DNA from: Symsagittifera roscoffensis
Taxonomy: Eukaryota; Xenacoelomorpha; Acoela; Convolutidae
NCBI RefSeq assembly: GCF_963678635.1
Contig: NC_087066.1
Coordinates: 828,201-892,200 of the forward strand
Direction: 5' to 3'
DNA: 64,000 nt
Made by a program: the position numbers and the translations under genes. Below the pieces are notes generated by a model. The model worked only from the letters and a program-made list of their open reading frames with translations, made no database searches and was not told where the DNA came from. The first letter of the stretch is position 1. Each line of letters starts with the position of its first letter. Shown in pieces: positions 41,920 to 52,392 of this stretch.

Positions 41920-43390
41920 TTTTGATGGTCGGCTACACCACAGAAGGCATATCCAATCAAGAGCAGACCAGGTGGCTGTCCTGGAATGTGGATGGAAGGG
42001 TGAGAGGATTCGACTTGGCATAGGAATCCTGGCTTGAGCAACAACACTGAGTACGGCGCGGGGGATTTCCCATTACCGACCAGACCAGGATTTCCCGGCA
42101 AGATCTGCGGGCCAATCCACAAGCAAGCCACCTTCCATGACGCGAGCACAGCAAGCGGAGGAGGCGTATCCTGACCTCATTGAGAGGGACCAAGCGCGGC
42201 GTGACCTTGATATGTTGAAGGCCGAGTACTAGCAAGAACAAATAGTGCGAGAGAACGCGGCGAATTGCGAGCATTTGAAGTCGGAGCTTGAGAAGATCCA
42301 GCGGCGACAACGAGAGCTCGACAGGCAGAAGGGAACCAGGACTATCGAGCGAGCTGCTGCAGGCTCAAGACCGGAATCACGTATGGAGGTGGATGAGGCC
42401 CCCAGGTCAAAGGGACGATTTAACTTAGACCGCGCGGCTCAACAACACATGAACGAGGGACTGGAGGTGTGAATACCGACCGAATCAACGTCCTCCCTGC
42501 TTGGTTTGGAGACGCAACCGATACGCCCATTGATGGACGTAGCACTGCCGGGCTATACTCCGAGCAGCAGTCAGTTGGGCGGGAGCTCGTCGCGTCTCAA
42601 GGAATTGAATGAGAGACTACAACTGAGAAATCGTGAGAGTCCAGCCAGAGTGGAGTTACCCCCAACTTGGAGGGAGCAACAGGTCAGGAATGTGGTGATT
42701 GAAAGTTATAAGAAGAACACGGAGGGCAGATAACACAGGCACAACCGCATGGATTGGAACGCGGCGCAACGGGCGAATAGGGATTGTTTCCATGACGCGG
42801 CTTGGGTGGAATACTATACACAGCCACGGGTGCCGGAGGGTGCGGTTCACCTGATCGTAGGGGATAGCCTACTACGGGTGCTGACCCGGATCCAGTCGTA
42901 TTGGCAGACTGGAGTCTTGAGTTTCTCTGGAGCCGCAACGCCGCAGATGTTGGCATCACTCGAAATGCTAGGGATGGCAAGAATGTACACGGTGACTCTA
43001 ATGATGGGGACCAATGACGTGTCCAGAGGTGAGTCAACGAAAGTCATGAGGCTACATGATAAAATGAGCTGCATCCTCGAGGAGTTGCTGATCCAAATGA
43101 ATCCCGCCATACTCACAGTTTGTACCATCCCTTACAACATAAAGGCCGACCAACATGCGATGGAGATGAATGCGAAAGTGTGGAACCTGAATGAGATAAT
43201 CAGGCAAATACATCAAAGAAGTGTCCTTCCCATCGGATTGCTGGACGTAGCCGAGCAGATGGAGTGATCCTTCCCAGAAGATGCATCCTCAGACGGAATC
43301 CATTTCGACAGGCCTAGTAGTGTGGAATGGTTGATCGACGTTTTGCAGTATCACATAAGTGCGTTGGAGGCAGACCTGCTTGAGACGGCC
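41920..43390 (+). pseudogene. ORF B of M2: SGNH/GDSL-type hydrolase, N-terminus missing
   Basis: It begins at 'LMVGYTTEGISNQEQTRW'. A frameshifted low-complexity part and coiled coil ('RERDQARRDLDMLKAE..', 42,180-42,330) follow, then 42,506-42,733 and 42,749-43,267. Catalytic blocks: 'LIVGDSLLRVL' (Ser), 'SGAATPQ' (Gly), 'MMGTNDVSRG' (Asn) and, after a TGA at 43,265, 'SSDGIHFDRP' (Asp and His, near 43,290-43,310). The frame is the same as that of ORF C; only three stop codons separate them. Confidence 0.75.
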
Positions 43391-44866
43391 TAATTGACAT
43401 TCGGTTCACCCCCAGATCCCCCTTTCCTTGCCACAAGAACCCTGTCCAGTCGCCTGGGAGCGAGGGTCGACTCATGAGACAGCTGGAGGAGCAGCCGGAC
43501 TAGATTACCGGGTTCCACGCCGATGGAGGCTTATGAAGCGGAGTCATCAACGCCCCAAAGTTCAGTGGTGTCCTCAGTGGTAGTGGTGGAAAGCAAGAGA
43601 ATGGAGAGACCGGCGGAGGCAAGCCGGACGCGATATCTGGAGAAGGTAAAGGAGTTGGGCCTGGAGGATCTGGAGTGTAGACAAGAGTTGGAGGAAGCTC
43701 TGGGCCTCAAGCACGTGTCAAACGAGGTTTTGAGCAGACACCAATGCGTGGACTGGTAAAAGGGCCACGAAACGCATTTCTCAAGAACAAGAATGATGGA
43801 GACGGCTGATCTGACTGGGATTCCCATGAGATCAGTCATGGGACCAATCAACTACAGACCTCTCAAGTTGCTGGGGAGTCCGGGACTCATAGTGGAACCC
43901 CCCAATCACCAAACAAGTATTGCCAGAATCAGGTTGGCAACTCCCGCGCAGTTGAGGGTAGTAGACAAGCTACTGGACCCAAGAGAGATGGAACTACCAG
44001 ATGCCGCTTATGAGGGTGCGAGGTTGGCAGACGATTCAAGATATGGGAAACCCTGCGGGAGTGCCCAATTGGCCAAGACACTGGCAGTTTACGATAGAGG
44101 GGATCCAGCAGCCCCAAGGGTGATCATCGTGGCGGGATCGGACTTCGAGGGAACGTCTCCCAAATTGTTCTGGCCGGAAACCCTGGTATACTCGCTGCCA
44201 GGTGCAGAGTTGATACGGATGTTGACCCTGGTGGTCGCGATAAAGTCAGAGATGCCTTGTGGACCAGAGTTACTGCTGTTCGCAGGAATGAACGACCACC
44301 TGCATGCGAATGGACTTCCAGAGCAACTGAAAAGTGATGAGCCTACGCCAAAGAAAATCTGGGAGGCTATCCAAACGTTGTTTGCCGGGATGAACGAGGT
44401 TCAGGAAAACGTCAGTTCTCGATTTGGACCTAAGACGAAAGTGGTATTCACGACGTCCCCCGGATACGCGAGCATGCCTCCTGCTTTTCAGTTTGTATAT
44501 GCTATTTTGGTCCTTATAGCCGAAGGGAACGCATGGCGGATCCTGATAGCAGCTCCCAATCGAGAGTTGGAACCCATGAACTTGAGACTTCGCAAGTCAG
44601 AACTGGCAGCGGCGTGGGCGGACGTGTCGCACGCGTTGAGGGGATTCTATAAACTAGCAGACATCCTTATTGTATTGGATGAGGTCCTCTTACTAGAGAT
44701 CTCGAATTTCGCCAGACAACTCAAGCTCAGTCTGACAATAGGGGATGACCACACAATAATAAGTCAACTGACAGTCAGCCTGTGGTTTCGAAGTATGGAC
44801 TTGGTCATCACGAGCTCCACTAGCAAGTCAAGGGGACCAAGCAACGAGAGAAAGAATGTGGACTGA
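43391..44866 (+). pseudogene. ORF C of M2: second SGNH-like domain
   Basis: Mostly open (43,793-44,866, 357 codons) after a TAA at 43,757. It matches ORF C of R throughout. 'VIIVAGSDFEGTSPK' resembles SGNH block I and 'LLLFAGMNDHLHANG' resembles block III with its Asn. The classical Gly-Asp-Ser order is changed to Gly-Ser-Asp. The C-terminal half ('KVVFTTSPGYASMPPAFQF', 'DILIVLDEVLLLEISNFARQL') is well conserved with R. It ends in TGA overlapping the ORF D start by 11 bases. Confidence 0.65.
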
Positions 44867-46540
44867 AAAACAACTGGTGGCGATGGTATATCGACTAACA
44901 CAAGAGAGATGCAGGTGGCCGTTTCTAACACCAAGGCTGGAGAATGCCACGGACAAGACAAAGAAGATCGCCACACCTCTCGTGAAGCAGATCTGGGGAA
45001 TTCTTGAGGAACAGTTGGAGGTAGCCGAGAGTAGGGAGATGACGGTGGCTATGTTCGTCACGGCAGCGAACGAGGTCACCATTGGAGGATAATGGAGGGA
45101 GCATGCAAAAGGTGAGCTGAGGACGAGGAAAGTTCACGAGATCCTGAAATTCTTGAGTCCTTGTTGGGAAAAGAAATACATGGCTGGAGTGTTTTGTGCA
45201 AAAGAGACCATTTTCGGGGCCTTTGTGCAAGAACTATTGAGTATTCCCACAAGCCTTTTGCTGGCCCTGTACTTAGTTTACCCAAAGTACCTGTTCAACA
45301 TGGGTCCAGTGTATATATTCAGTCGGGGTGTAGAGACACTACGGATTGATGGGTATCTGGCACTGGTGCTCCTGACCCATGGTGAACTGGTGTCATTTCA
45401 TCGGTTGATGAAATATGGGTAGCCCCTGTCGATGGGAAAGACCCACTCAAGTATAGACACCTACTCGTACAAATGCGCTGCAGGACTAAAGACGCTGCTG
45501 GTGGAGTATCTCCTGATGCTAAACCGACACATGACCGGCGATGAGAAGAACCCGAAGACGAGAGATGAGTGGAGGGAGGTGAATAGTGGCCTACCTCTAC
45601 TGACGGATCTATGCCTGGCGATGAGATCTGACCCAGTGGGAATAATCAGGGGACTGCAGGAGGTCGTAACTTAAATTTACGGACCAGCGGTCGCATACGA
45701 ATTTCCGGACCCTCTAGTGGCGGCTTACCGCAACTAGGTGGTCTAGTGAGCTTAATACGTGTGTTGGATGGGACGGCGCTCAACTGGTGTCGACAAGAAG
45801 TGCTGAGGGCACGAATGAGTAACACAGTGCTCTTTGGGAATGTGAAAGATCCCGAGTTGGTAGTTTTTAACTTCTGGGGGCAGCTGCAATGCAGGATGGG
45901 GGGGGGGAACTTGAAGGCCCCATTGAGACTTATCCCAAGTTCTGGAACCTGAATCCCCTAATAACAGCGAACGGACAAGAGATCCTGAGAATCCCCGCAT
46001 GGAAGAAGAGCTTCGAGTTGGTAAAAAGGGAGCTAGAGGCTACACTAGAGAGGGAAATCTTACCCGCCACCATTCCTGAGTTTCCAACTGTTAGGAGAGT
46101 GACCCTGGGAATGAATAACTTCCTGGTGGTCCCATCCCTGTTCGCAAGAGCTGCGGTAGAGAAGCAGCAATGGGAGTTCACCGATGGCTGGGACCCCCTG
46201 TTCATCGGGTATACAGCAGCGGTCTACTTCCACACCTGTGATTTTAAAAAAAATCATGGACGACTCAAGCGAAGAAGATGAGAGGCTCAATGCCCCCAAA
46301 ATTCATATGTTACCGATATGGGATGATGGCAGGATGATCGTAGAAAAAGGGCACTTCGCGCTAAAGTGCGAGATGAAGTTTGCCACAAGAAAGTACCGGG
46401 CGCCTTACGGATTAGAACAGTTAGAAATGAGAAAGGAAGGGAAGGAGCTGGATGCGGCAGGCTCGTTATATGTGGCTCTGACGGAATACAAAAAATTAGA
46501 CCCAGCGACACCATCACCCCTGTCAGTAGGCACCCCTTAT
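44856..46540 (+). pseudogene. ORF D of M2, unknown function
   Basis: The ATG at 44,856 lies inside the end of ORF C (AATGTGGACTGA) in the +1 frame; the +1 relation is the same in R. Pieces 44,856-45,092, 45,153-45,422, 45,432-45,674, 45,746-45,952, 45,889-46,281 and 46,184-46,546 align end to end with the 611-codon ORF D of R. One frameshift is caused by a 10-G run (45,898-45,907; GGGAGG in R). It stops at 'SPLSV', where the sequence jumps into the LTR end. I recognise no domain. Confidence 0.75.
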
Positions 46541-46567
46541 ATGTGACCGAAGTAGGCGACTGTTACA
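46541..46567 (+). repeat. Last bases of the M2 3' LTR
   Basis: 'atgtgaccgaagtaggcgactgttaca' is the plus-strand version of the final 27 bases of the LTR. It is joined directly to ORF D, so the rest of the accessory block and LTR is deleted. Confidence 0.8.
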
Positions 46568-47169
46568 TAGTCTGAGTATCCGAGACTCAGCTATGTGGTT
46601 GTGTTCGCATCTAAACGAAATCTGATCAAAAGTAGTTTGACTGATGGCCAAAAAATTGCACTTTTTTACTTAGCCCTAAACAGACCAGAAAATCAACTGG
46701 CTAGGTCGAGACGGTGAAAAACGAACAGATTGAAGGTAACTGACGCCTGCCAGTCGTTCATAGGTACTTTTTCTAAGCTCCGTCGCTGTGCAGTATTTGG
46801 GCGAATGTTACACGAATTTTTGAAAATTACTTTTCACCCCAAAATTTTGTTGTTCGTTTTGCTCAAGGTAGAACTTCCAAATATGACCGACTGGCACACA
46901 TTCCCATCGGAGATGGATCAACGCTTTCCCTCTACTCCTAGCTTCTCATGTTCTTAAAACGAATTTAGTTTTAATTAATTTCGACTCAAGACATTCCGGG
47001 AAGCTAAAAGTTTTTAAAATCACGAGTTAAAGATCTCTTCCGAGACCTTTCCGGATTTTTTAATCCGGTCGAAGAGCTGTCTTGTCTCTTTCCGGAAGGC
47101 TGGGCACGTCGTTCCAACACCCTTCCTGATTCTCGCACAATCGTTACAACTTGGAATGGTCGTAAATCA
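46568..47169. other. Spacer between M2 and R with an LTR scrap
   Basis: No gene seen. Bases 46,805-46,905 are a minus-strand fragment of the LTR interior ('aacttccaaatatgaccgac', compare 48,040-48,075). A short inverted repeat (CTGAGT / ACTCAG) lies at 46,571-46,589. The last 190 bases flank the 3' LTR of R and are probably host or older repeat DNA. Confidence 0.5.
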
Positions 47170-48447
47170 TGTAACATTCGTCTACTGCAGTCACACATGA
47201 GGCTTAAGAAAAATAGGCCCTATAACCATTGGCTCAAGAGTCAGGGACACTATCTCTTTCTACCTCAAATCAGTCGGAGCCAATTCGGTTCGCTTGTGAT
47301 ATGAGACTACGACCCGTTACAGCTTAAGGCTACTACCAAAATATCCCCCCACTCTAGAAATAAGAACGTCCCCATACCTAGATCTCAAAATACCCAAAAT
47401 ACATGAACGCCGTTAAAAACCGGGTCGGAACAATCCGTTAAGTTACTTTTTATTAGACATTGGAACTTTGATCCATTTCAGATGGATCAACCTAAAACTC
47501 GCCTTACCTCAACATAATAATCACAAAACACACTCTAGAAATTTAAATTAGTACTCACATTGTAGCACGCTCAAGAACTGGGAGTAATCAAGTCGGTAAT
47601 CAACTCGAGAATTAAATAATTTAACTAAAATGAGTTGAATGTTTGTCAGTTTTAACAACAAGAACAAGTTTGTACTCTAGACTATAGTTTCTCGTGAACC
47701 ATTGCGACACTCAAGCTGTCCACCTTTCCACCGAAGGTTCACTCTAGTCCAGTTTAGAATAATACTCCAGTCAAGTCACAATAATCCAGTTCGTGGGAAT
47801 ACACTTGTCTCTGTTTCGAATGGGACAGCTCTACTCTAGATTATTACTGTGACGGAAATTGCGAATAGCAATTTCCTACTGATTTTTCTTGCAACTTTCC
47901 CGCGATTGTTACTCGATTGTTCTGATTTCTCTTTTTCTACTTTCAGTTATCGCGAGAAAATCGTGCATGACAGGCTTCATTCGATTTTTTGAAAAATTAG
48001 ATTTCACTTCAAAATTAAGCGCTCTGGTGTTTCTCAAGGTCAAACTTCCAAATATGACCGACTGGCACATACTCCCCGGACTCAAGATCGATGTCCTCAT
48101 CGCGTGCTGTCGTCCGCCAGTGAGTCCCAGAAAACCGAGTGTTGCTCAAGATACAGTGCCAGTGGTCATTTACAGACGTTTGCAGCAGACTTAAGCTTAT
48201 CTACACCCCAAAATTTACGGCCATATAAAATTTTCACTCTATCGCTAAACAGCAATCAAATTCTGCATACACCTGCACCCTTGAATTCTCGCTTTTCAAG
48301 CCAATCATTTAAAATTTCTTTTGTCCCATTCAATCAGGAAATTTTCATGCAGCATTTTCATTTATATAGTAAATATAGCATATTAATAACAATCTCTGAT
48401 TCGTTAAAATTTCTTTTTTGTGAACCCAGATTCTATCCGGATTCACA
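47170..48447 (-). repeat. 3' LTR of element R (1,278 bp)
   Basis: Starts TGTGAATCC at 48,447 after the polypurine tract and ends ...ATGTTACA at 47,170. It carries a TATATAAAT-like box on the minus strand near 48,362-48,371, a possible promoter element, and AATAAA near 47,446-47,452, a possible poly(A) signal. That hexamer is kept in at least two other LTR copies. Flanking target duplications cannot be tested because the other LTR is outside the window. Confidence 0.87.
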
Positions 48448-48469
48448 CTCAAGCCCCCCTTCCCTCTCA
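48448..48469 (-). promoter_or_regulatory. Polypurine tract of R
   Basis: GAGAGGGAAGGGGGG followed by CTTGAG and the LTR (minus strand). Compare M1 at 19,500-19,523. Confidence 0.78.
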
Positions 48470-48497
48470 AGACTCAAGATCTCTTCGAGCCATCCAC

Positions 48498-49388
48498 TCA
48501 TTTCGCACTCTTCGCCTTGGAGGTTCCGGATTCTGAGGTACTAGATGCCGCAAATTGCCTCAACAATTCCTCCTCATCCTCGGAGCTGATCACGATCTCC
48601 TCCCAGGCCTTCAGTTGTTCGTAGGATCGCATCCATTCCCTTTGCTCCTGCAACCTCTTTGCCTGGTTGGGTAGTGCCTTCACTCTAGATTCCCGGTTCA
48701 AACAAAAGGAATTGTGAAGGCTCAGGCTCACGTTCTTCGCCAAGTCCTCCTCTAATATCGATTCCCTCGCTTTGGTATTGTCTCTAGACACTTTACCTAC
48801 TCTCTTCCATCCCGTCGTGATCGCATTTCGATGGGTCAACAGGGGTCTCTTGAAAGCTTCCGGCCCAATCTCGGCCTGGAACTGCCGATACTCCTTCTGA
48901 TATTTTCTCATGTGATCTTTCGTTGTCATGTACAACCAAGACGTCAGTGTCGCTCGAAACCAGGGAAAGTATCTCAAGCGGCTCCATACGTGTCTGACTT
49001 CCATTGGTATGGCGAATACCTTGCATGCAGTCTCAAACAACTCGAGTCTCCTGCTGTAGTCTATTGCATATATTGACTCAGCCGTTGGTGTCCTCGCTTC
49101 CCGATACTTCGTTATATTCTCTTCTATCCATCTCAGAGCCAACATCGTACTCACTACTAAGAGCGTCACCTTCTGCCGGTGATCCGGTAATCCAATCGAC
49201 CGAATTTCTTCTGTATCCCACACTAGGCAAAGGTTCTTGTGATCTGGATACCACACCGTTTGTGCCAAACAGTGGCATGGGCATTCTCCATAGGTTATTT
49301 CGATGCTCCTGAGGTTGCGCTCCCCCGAGGCTTCCAGGAGAGGCTCAAGCTCCATCATTTTCTCATGTATCGCGTCGCTCTCTTCCAT
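48498..49388 (-). CDS. ORF F, 296 codons, unknown function
   Basis: Starts ATG at 49,388 ('MEESDAIHEKMMELEPLLEA') and ends 'SGTSKAKSAK'. A segment with Cys-rich 'GECPCHCLAQTVWYPDHKNLCL' is followed by helices and a charged C-terminus ('KRLQEQREWMRSYEQLKAWEEIVISSEDEEELL'). The last third is also present in M1 (19,540-19,824), so it is a real family component. It overlaps ORF E2 by 34 bases in the -1 frame, the overlap lying next to a run of 13 G; one base more in the run would fuse E2 and F. I do not recognise a family. Confidence 0.7.
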   Translation of the reverse strand: MEESDAIHEKMMELEPLLEASGERNLRSIEITYGECPCHCLAQTVWYPDHKNLCLVWDTEEIRSIGLPDHRQKVTLLVVSTMLALRWIEENITKYREARTPTAESIYAIDYSRRLELFETACKVFAIPMEVRHVWSRLRYFPWFRATLTSWLYMTTKDHMRKYQKEYRQFQAEIGPEAFKRPLLTHRNAITTGWKRVGKVSRDNTKARESILEEDLAKNVSLSLHNSFCLNRESRVKALPNQAKRLQEQREWMRSYEQLKAWEEIVISSEDEEELLRQFAASSTSESGTSKAKSAK

Positions 49389-51700
49389 GCTTGGAGCACC
49401 CCCCCCCCCCCAGGTTTTCCGATCACGTTCTGTCTCTCGTGGTCGCTCGTGTTTTCACTCTCCAACTTCAAAAGCTCTTCTCCCCAGATATCACTCAAGT
49501 CATCTCTCAACTCTTTCGGTACCATCTCTCGAATTTTTCTCAACAGCTTGTGTGAATGATGCGACATCCGAGCCAACCTCACGCATTTGGGCACTGAAAA
49601 GGCTTTGTCTACTAATATTCTCTGGCTGGATGCTTCCACCATCGCCATGTGCAGTGGGTAGTGACTTCCGCACAAATTGGCCATCACTGACCCTATCAGA
49701 GATTTTGCGTTCAATGGCAGGCCAAAAGCTTCGCTCATAGGAAACCCCATTTCCGCCTCGAGACCAACTTTCCAGCTCCGGATGTGCTTTTGAGTCACCT
49801 GCAATACTCCAGGCCATGATTCCACGCTCAACGCAGTCACTAAATGGTGTTCAGACTCTAGCCTCTCTAGTGATTGCAAACTATACATTCTCGAGAAGAA
49901 TCCCAGAGCCGTTGCTATGTTTACTGTAGTTCTCGCGTAACACTCCGCCACTATTTGTACTTCACTTTTCTCCCTTTCCGTGATGTCTTCAAACCAAGTG
50001 ACTAGATCCCCTTTTTGGAAGGATAATATCCTGACACACGATCGTCCATCGCATGTGTGCTCTCCACTCCCACACGTTGACTCCAGACAACTACCTGGCT
50101 CCATCTTCTTTGCTGACTCCAGACTGCTTATCTTTCCGCCTGACTCCTTCATCTGGGGCAAGATCAGTTTGTGCACCACACTCAATTTCGCTAAATCTTC
50201 GTCCTCCGTTGGTGCTAGCCTCACCCGCTCGGTGGTCTCTTCGATCAGACTCGCGTGGGGATGTGGGCACCAGGAGGGTCTCAGTAATTTCCATACCACC
50301 CCCAAGTTCGTGATCAACAGGCCATTGCCATTACCCATGTTCACCTCAACTCTCTTATTCGAGCGTGGAATGCTCACCACCTCCGGTGTTTTCTCAAGAA
50401 TTAGGCCCAGGCTCGGCCTCTCTCTCTCCACCGCGTCTATTTCCACTATTCTTTCCGTCCAAAACTTCAGCAGTTCCGTAACCTCATGGTTTCTGTGGGC
50501 ACCTCCAGCTTCTGAATCTAAGAAGGGTTTGTAGGCTATCCCCATTACTCCTGACACGTATTGATAATACCCTTTCTCACCGAGTCTCGAGTACTGCTCT
50601 GGCGAGGTCAGATTGCGATGAACATCGTGTTCCTCTTCGAACTTCTTGTTGTAAAACCTCCGCACCTCATCCAGCTTTCTGTGGCTCTCTAGGGATAGTC
50701 TGGAGCCATCTTTCTTCTCTATTCCAGTACTCTGATATACGTTTAATATGATCGTCGAGACTCTCTTTTCTACGGTTTTACTTCCGCTTGCTCTTTGGTG
50801 GCACGCCAAGATGGTACTATCAGACATCATGGACATTATCCATCTCAAGAAACACGTGGCATCCTTCCTCCAGGCCAGGCTCAAGCCTGAATTATCCCTG
50901 GCCACATGTTGCATCAGTGCTTGATACACTTCTAGCTTCTTGCCTCCCAACTTCAGCCTGTCATACGAGGTCAGTGTCTCCAACTCTATTCCCAACAGAC
51001 TCCATGTGAACATCAGTTGTCCTGCGGTCCTAACGAAGGGGTTCGCCATCAGTGGTGGTGCTGACGAGGGCGTCCTCATTGCCTCTTCAAAATGATCCTT
51101 CAACAAGTTCTGCCAGGATCTCTTCAGCTGGTTCGCCAATTCTATCTGGTTAATTTCAGCCTTTTGCTGTGTGGCCCAATTACGTTGTCTGCGAGCTACT
51201 CCACTGTCCAACTTCTTCAAGCAGTCTTCCATTTCCTTCAATGTCTCGAGGGCCACCCACCATGGCCGGGAGGTGTTCCTCGTCTTGCCCCTCTCTAGCG
51301 GGCCACTCGTCACTTGCTTCCCTGTGGCCTGGTGTTCCTTCGAGACCCACTCCTTGCTGACATCTACTTCCCATGTCTGTCCGTTCGTCGAACCTCTCCT
51401 CACGTTCGTCTTCTGGGGCTTGAAGTCTTCCTCCGATGTCGAACTGATGGAAGCTTCTATTTCCCTCTCCACTTCGAGTGGTCTTCTGAGCTCCGTGTTG
51501 CTCTTGTATGCTGCCGTTTTGCATCGCGCCAAAACCATGGGCGCCGTCTCCCTCAAGTTTCCTTCCGAGACAGCATCCACTGAAGGACTACTCAATCCCT
51601 CCACTTCTCTCTTCATCTTGCGAGTCTTCACGTCTCTGCTTGAGGGTGTTGTCGTTACCATCACTGATTCGACCTCTTTGTCCACATCCAACCCTTCCAA
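49355..51700 (-). CDS. ORF E2, 781 codons, unknown function
   Basis: Uninterrupted over 2.3 kb. The first ATG is about 13 codons in; the frame opens at 51,727. The N-terminal 150 residues are charged and low in complexity. The central part is helical, with 'KKLEVYQALMQHVARDNSGLSLAWRKDATCFLRWIMSMM'. A cysteine cluster 'CLESTCGSGEHTCDGRSC' lies near residues 537-554. The C-terminal third looks globular ('MAMVEASSQRILVDKAFSVPKCVRLARMSHHSHKLL'). No signal peptide, clear membrane segment or known domain is visible. It is present only in R here. Its large size and downstream position suggest a structural role, but that is a guess. Confidence 0.65.
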   Translation of the reverse strand: MEGLDVDKEVESVMVTTTPSSRDVKTRKMKREVEGLSSPSVDAVSEGNLRETAPMVLARCKTAAYKSNTELRRPLEVEREIEASISSTSEEDFKPQKTNVRRGSTNGQTWEVDVSKEWVSKEHQATGKQVTSGPLERGKTRNTSRPWWVALETLKEMEDCLKKLDSGVARRQRNWATQQKAEINQIELANQLKRSWQNLLKDHFEEAMRTPSSAPPLMANPFVRTAGQLMFTWSLLGIELETLTSYDRLKLGGKKLEVYQALMQHVARDNSGLSLAWRKDATCFLRWIMSMMSDSTILACHQRASGSKTVEKRVSTIILNVYQSTGIEKKDGSRLSLESHRKLDEVRRFYNKKFEEEHDVHRNLTSPEQYSRLGEKGYYQYVSGVMGIAYKPFLDSEAGGAHRNHEVTELLKFWTERIVEIDAVERERPSLGLILEKTPEVVSIPRSNKRVEVNMGNGNGLLITNLGVVWKLLRPSWCPHPHASLIEETTERVRLAPTEDEDLAKLSVVHKLILPQMKESGGKISSLESAKKMEPGSCLESTCGSGEHTCDGRSCVRILSFQKGDLVTWFEDITEREKSEVQIVAECYARTTVNIATALGFFSRMYSLQSLERLESEHHLVTALSVESWPGVLQVTQKHIRSWKVGLEAEMGFPMSEAFGLPLNAKSLIGSVMANLCGSHYPLHMAMVEASSQRILVDKAFSVPKCVRLARMSHHSHKLLRKIREMVPKELRDDLSDIWGEELLKLESENTSDHERQNVIGKPGGGGVLQAWKRATRYMRK

Positions 51701-52392
51701 CTCTTGCCTCCCCCTGCTCGAGCCTTAAGGATATTAGTACTTTTAATCATATTACTAGTCCCAACCTTATCCCCTTTTATATCATCAACTATTTTATCTA
51801 CAGTTTTTTGTTTCAGAGTAGAGCTGTCTTCACATTTTTCATCTCTAGTCTTTGATCGTGACTTCCTCAACTCTATCAGCTTGTTCAGCAACTCGTTCCT
51901 CGCCTTCTTATCTAGGCCTGTCCCCATCAGAAGCGGTTCTCCGAACTTCACAACTGTATCCCAAAGTTCGTCCTTGAATTTGTCCAGCGTCGTCTCGCTG
52001 CCCACTTCTTGATTGAATTCCTTCAAAAACTTTTGCCAAGCTTCGTCCTCCAGAGTCCCCAGGAACATGTCCTTGTTTCCTTCGTACGTATTCTTCTCCC
52101 TTTCCTCCGAGCTCAAGAGTATCATCCCCATATTGGAGGTCCCGCTCGCCAATGGCAATTCCAGGTTTTTCCGAGGAGACGGAGTCAGGGGTGGAGTGGC
52201 AGTGTCCGCCCAATTCTCCTCGCTCAAGTCCTTCAACAGCTCTTGAGTGGTGAGCTCCTCCCCTGATGGCTTCTGTTCCGGCGTATTCCCCACTTCCATG
52301 TCCTCGCCGGCTTCGCTGAGAGTTTCATCCATGCTCTCTTCTTCTGACTCGGTTTTTCTTCTCTCGAGAATTCTCTTGAACCGGTCTTCCAC
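51661..52392 (-). CDS. ORF E1, 243 codons, acidic helical protein, unknown function
   Basis: Opens in the -1 frame relative to ORF D and overlaps it by 160 bases. The first in-frame ATG is at 'MDETLSEAGEDMEVGN'. It is acidic at the N-terminus, then 'NKDMFLGTLEDEAWQKFLKEFNQEVGS' and a basic helix 'KARNELLNKLIELRKSRSKTRDEK'. It overlaps E2 by 40 bases, again in the -1 frame. E1 and E2 may be one protein split by an indel near the G-rich 51,710-51,720. No second copy is available to decide. Confidence 0.5.
   Translation of the reverse strand: MEDRFKRILERRKTESEEESMDETLSEAGEDMEVGNTPEQKPSGEELTTQELLKDLSEENWADTATPPLTPSPRKNLELPLASGTSNMGMILLSSEEREKNTYEGNKDMFLGTLEDEAWQKFLKEFNQEVGSETTLDKFKDELWDTVVKFGEPLLMGTGLDKKARNELLNKLIELRKSRSKTRDEKCEDSSTLKQKTVDKIVDDIKGDKVGTSNMIKSTNILKARAGGGKSWKGWMWTKRSNQ

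Larger units (their letters stand above)
27890..46567 (+). mobile_element. Element M2: degenerate giant gypsy-type element with accessory ORFs A-D
   Basis: Plus strand order: truncated 5' LTR, primer-binding site, long leader with a 1.3-kb tandem duplication and minisatellites, gag (32,653), PR, RT, RNase H, linker, IN, macro-like ORF A, spacer with minisatellite, ORF B, ORF C, ORF D, then the last 27 bases of the LTR (46,541-46,567). ORFs E and F, the polypurine tract and nearly all of the 3' LTR are deleted. It is the only copy with RT through ORF A in order. Dozens of stops and frameshifts are present. Confidence 0.88.

Noticed and set aside
50000-51728. Plus-strand frames opposite ORF E2 (for example 51,171-51,728)
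   Set aside because: Shadow frames of the conserved minus-strand ORF; Ser/Leu/Pro-rich text typical of antisense.
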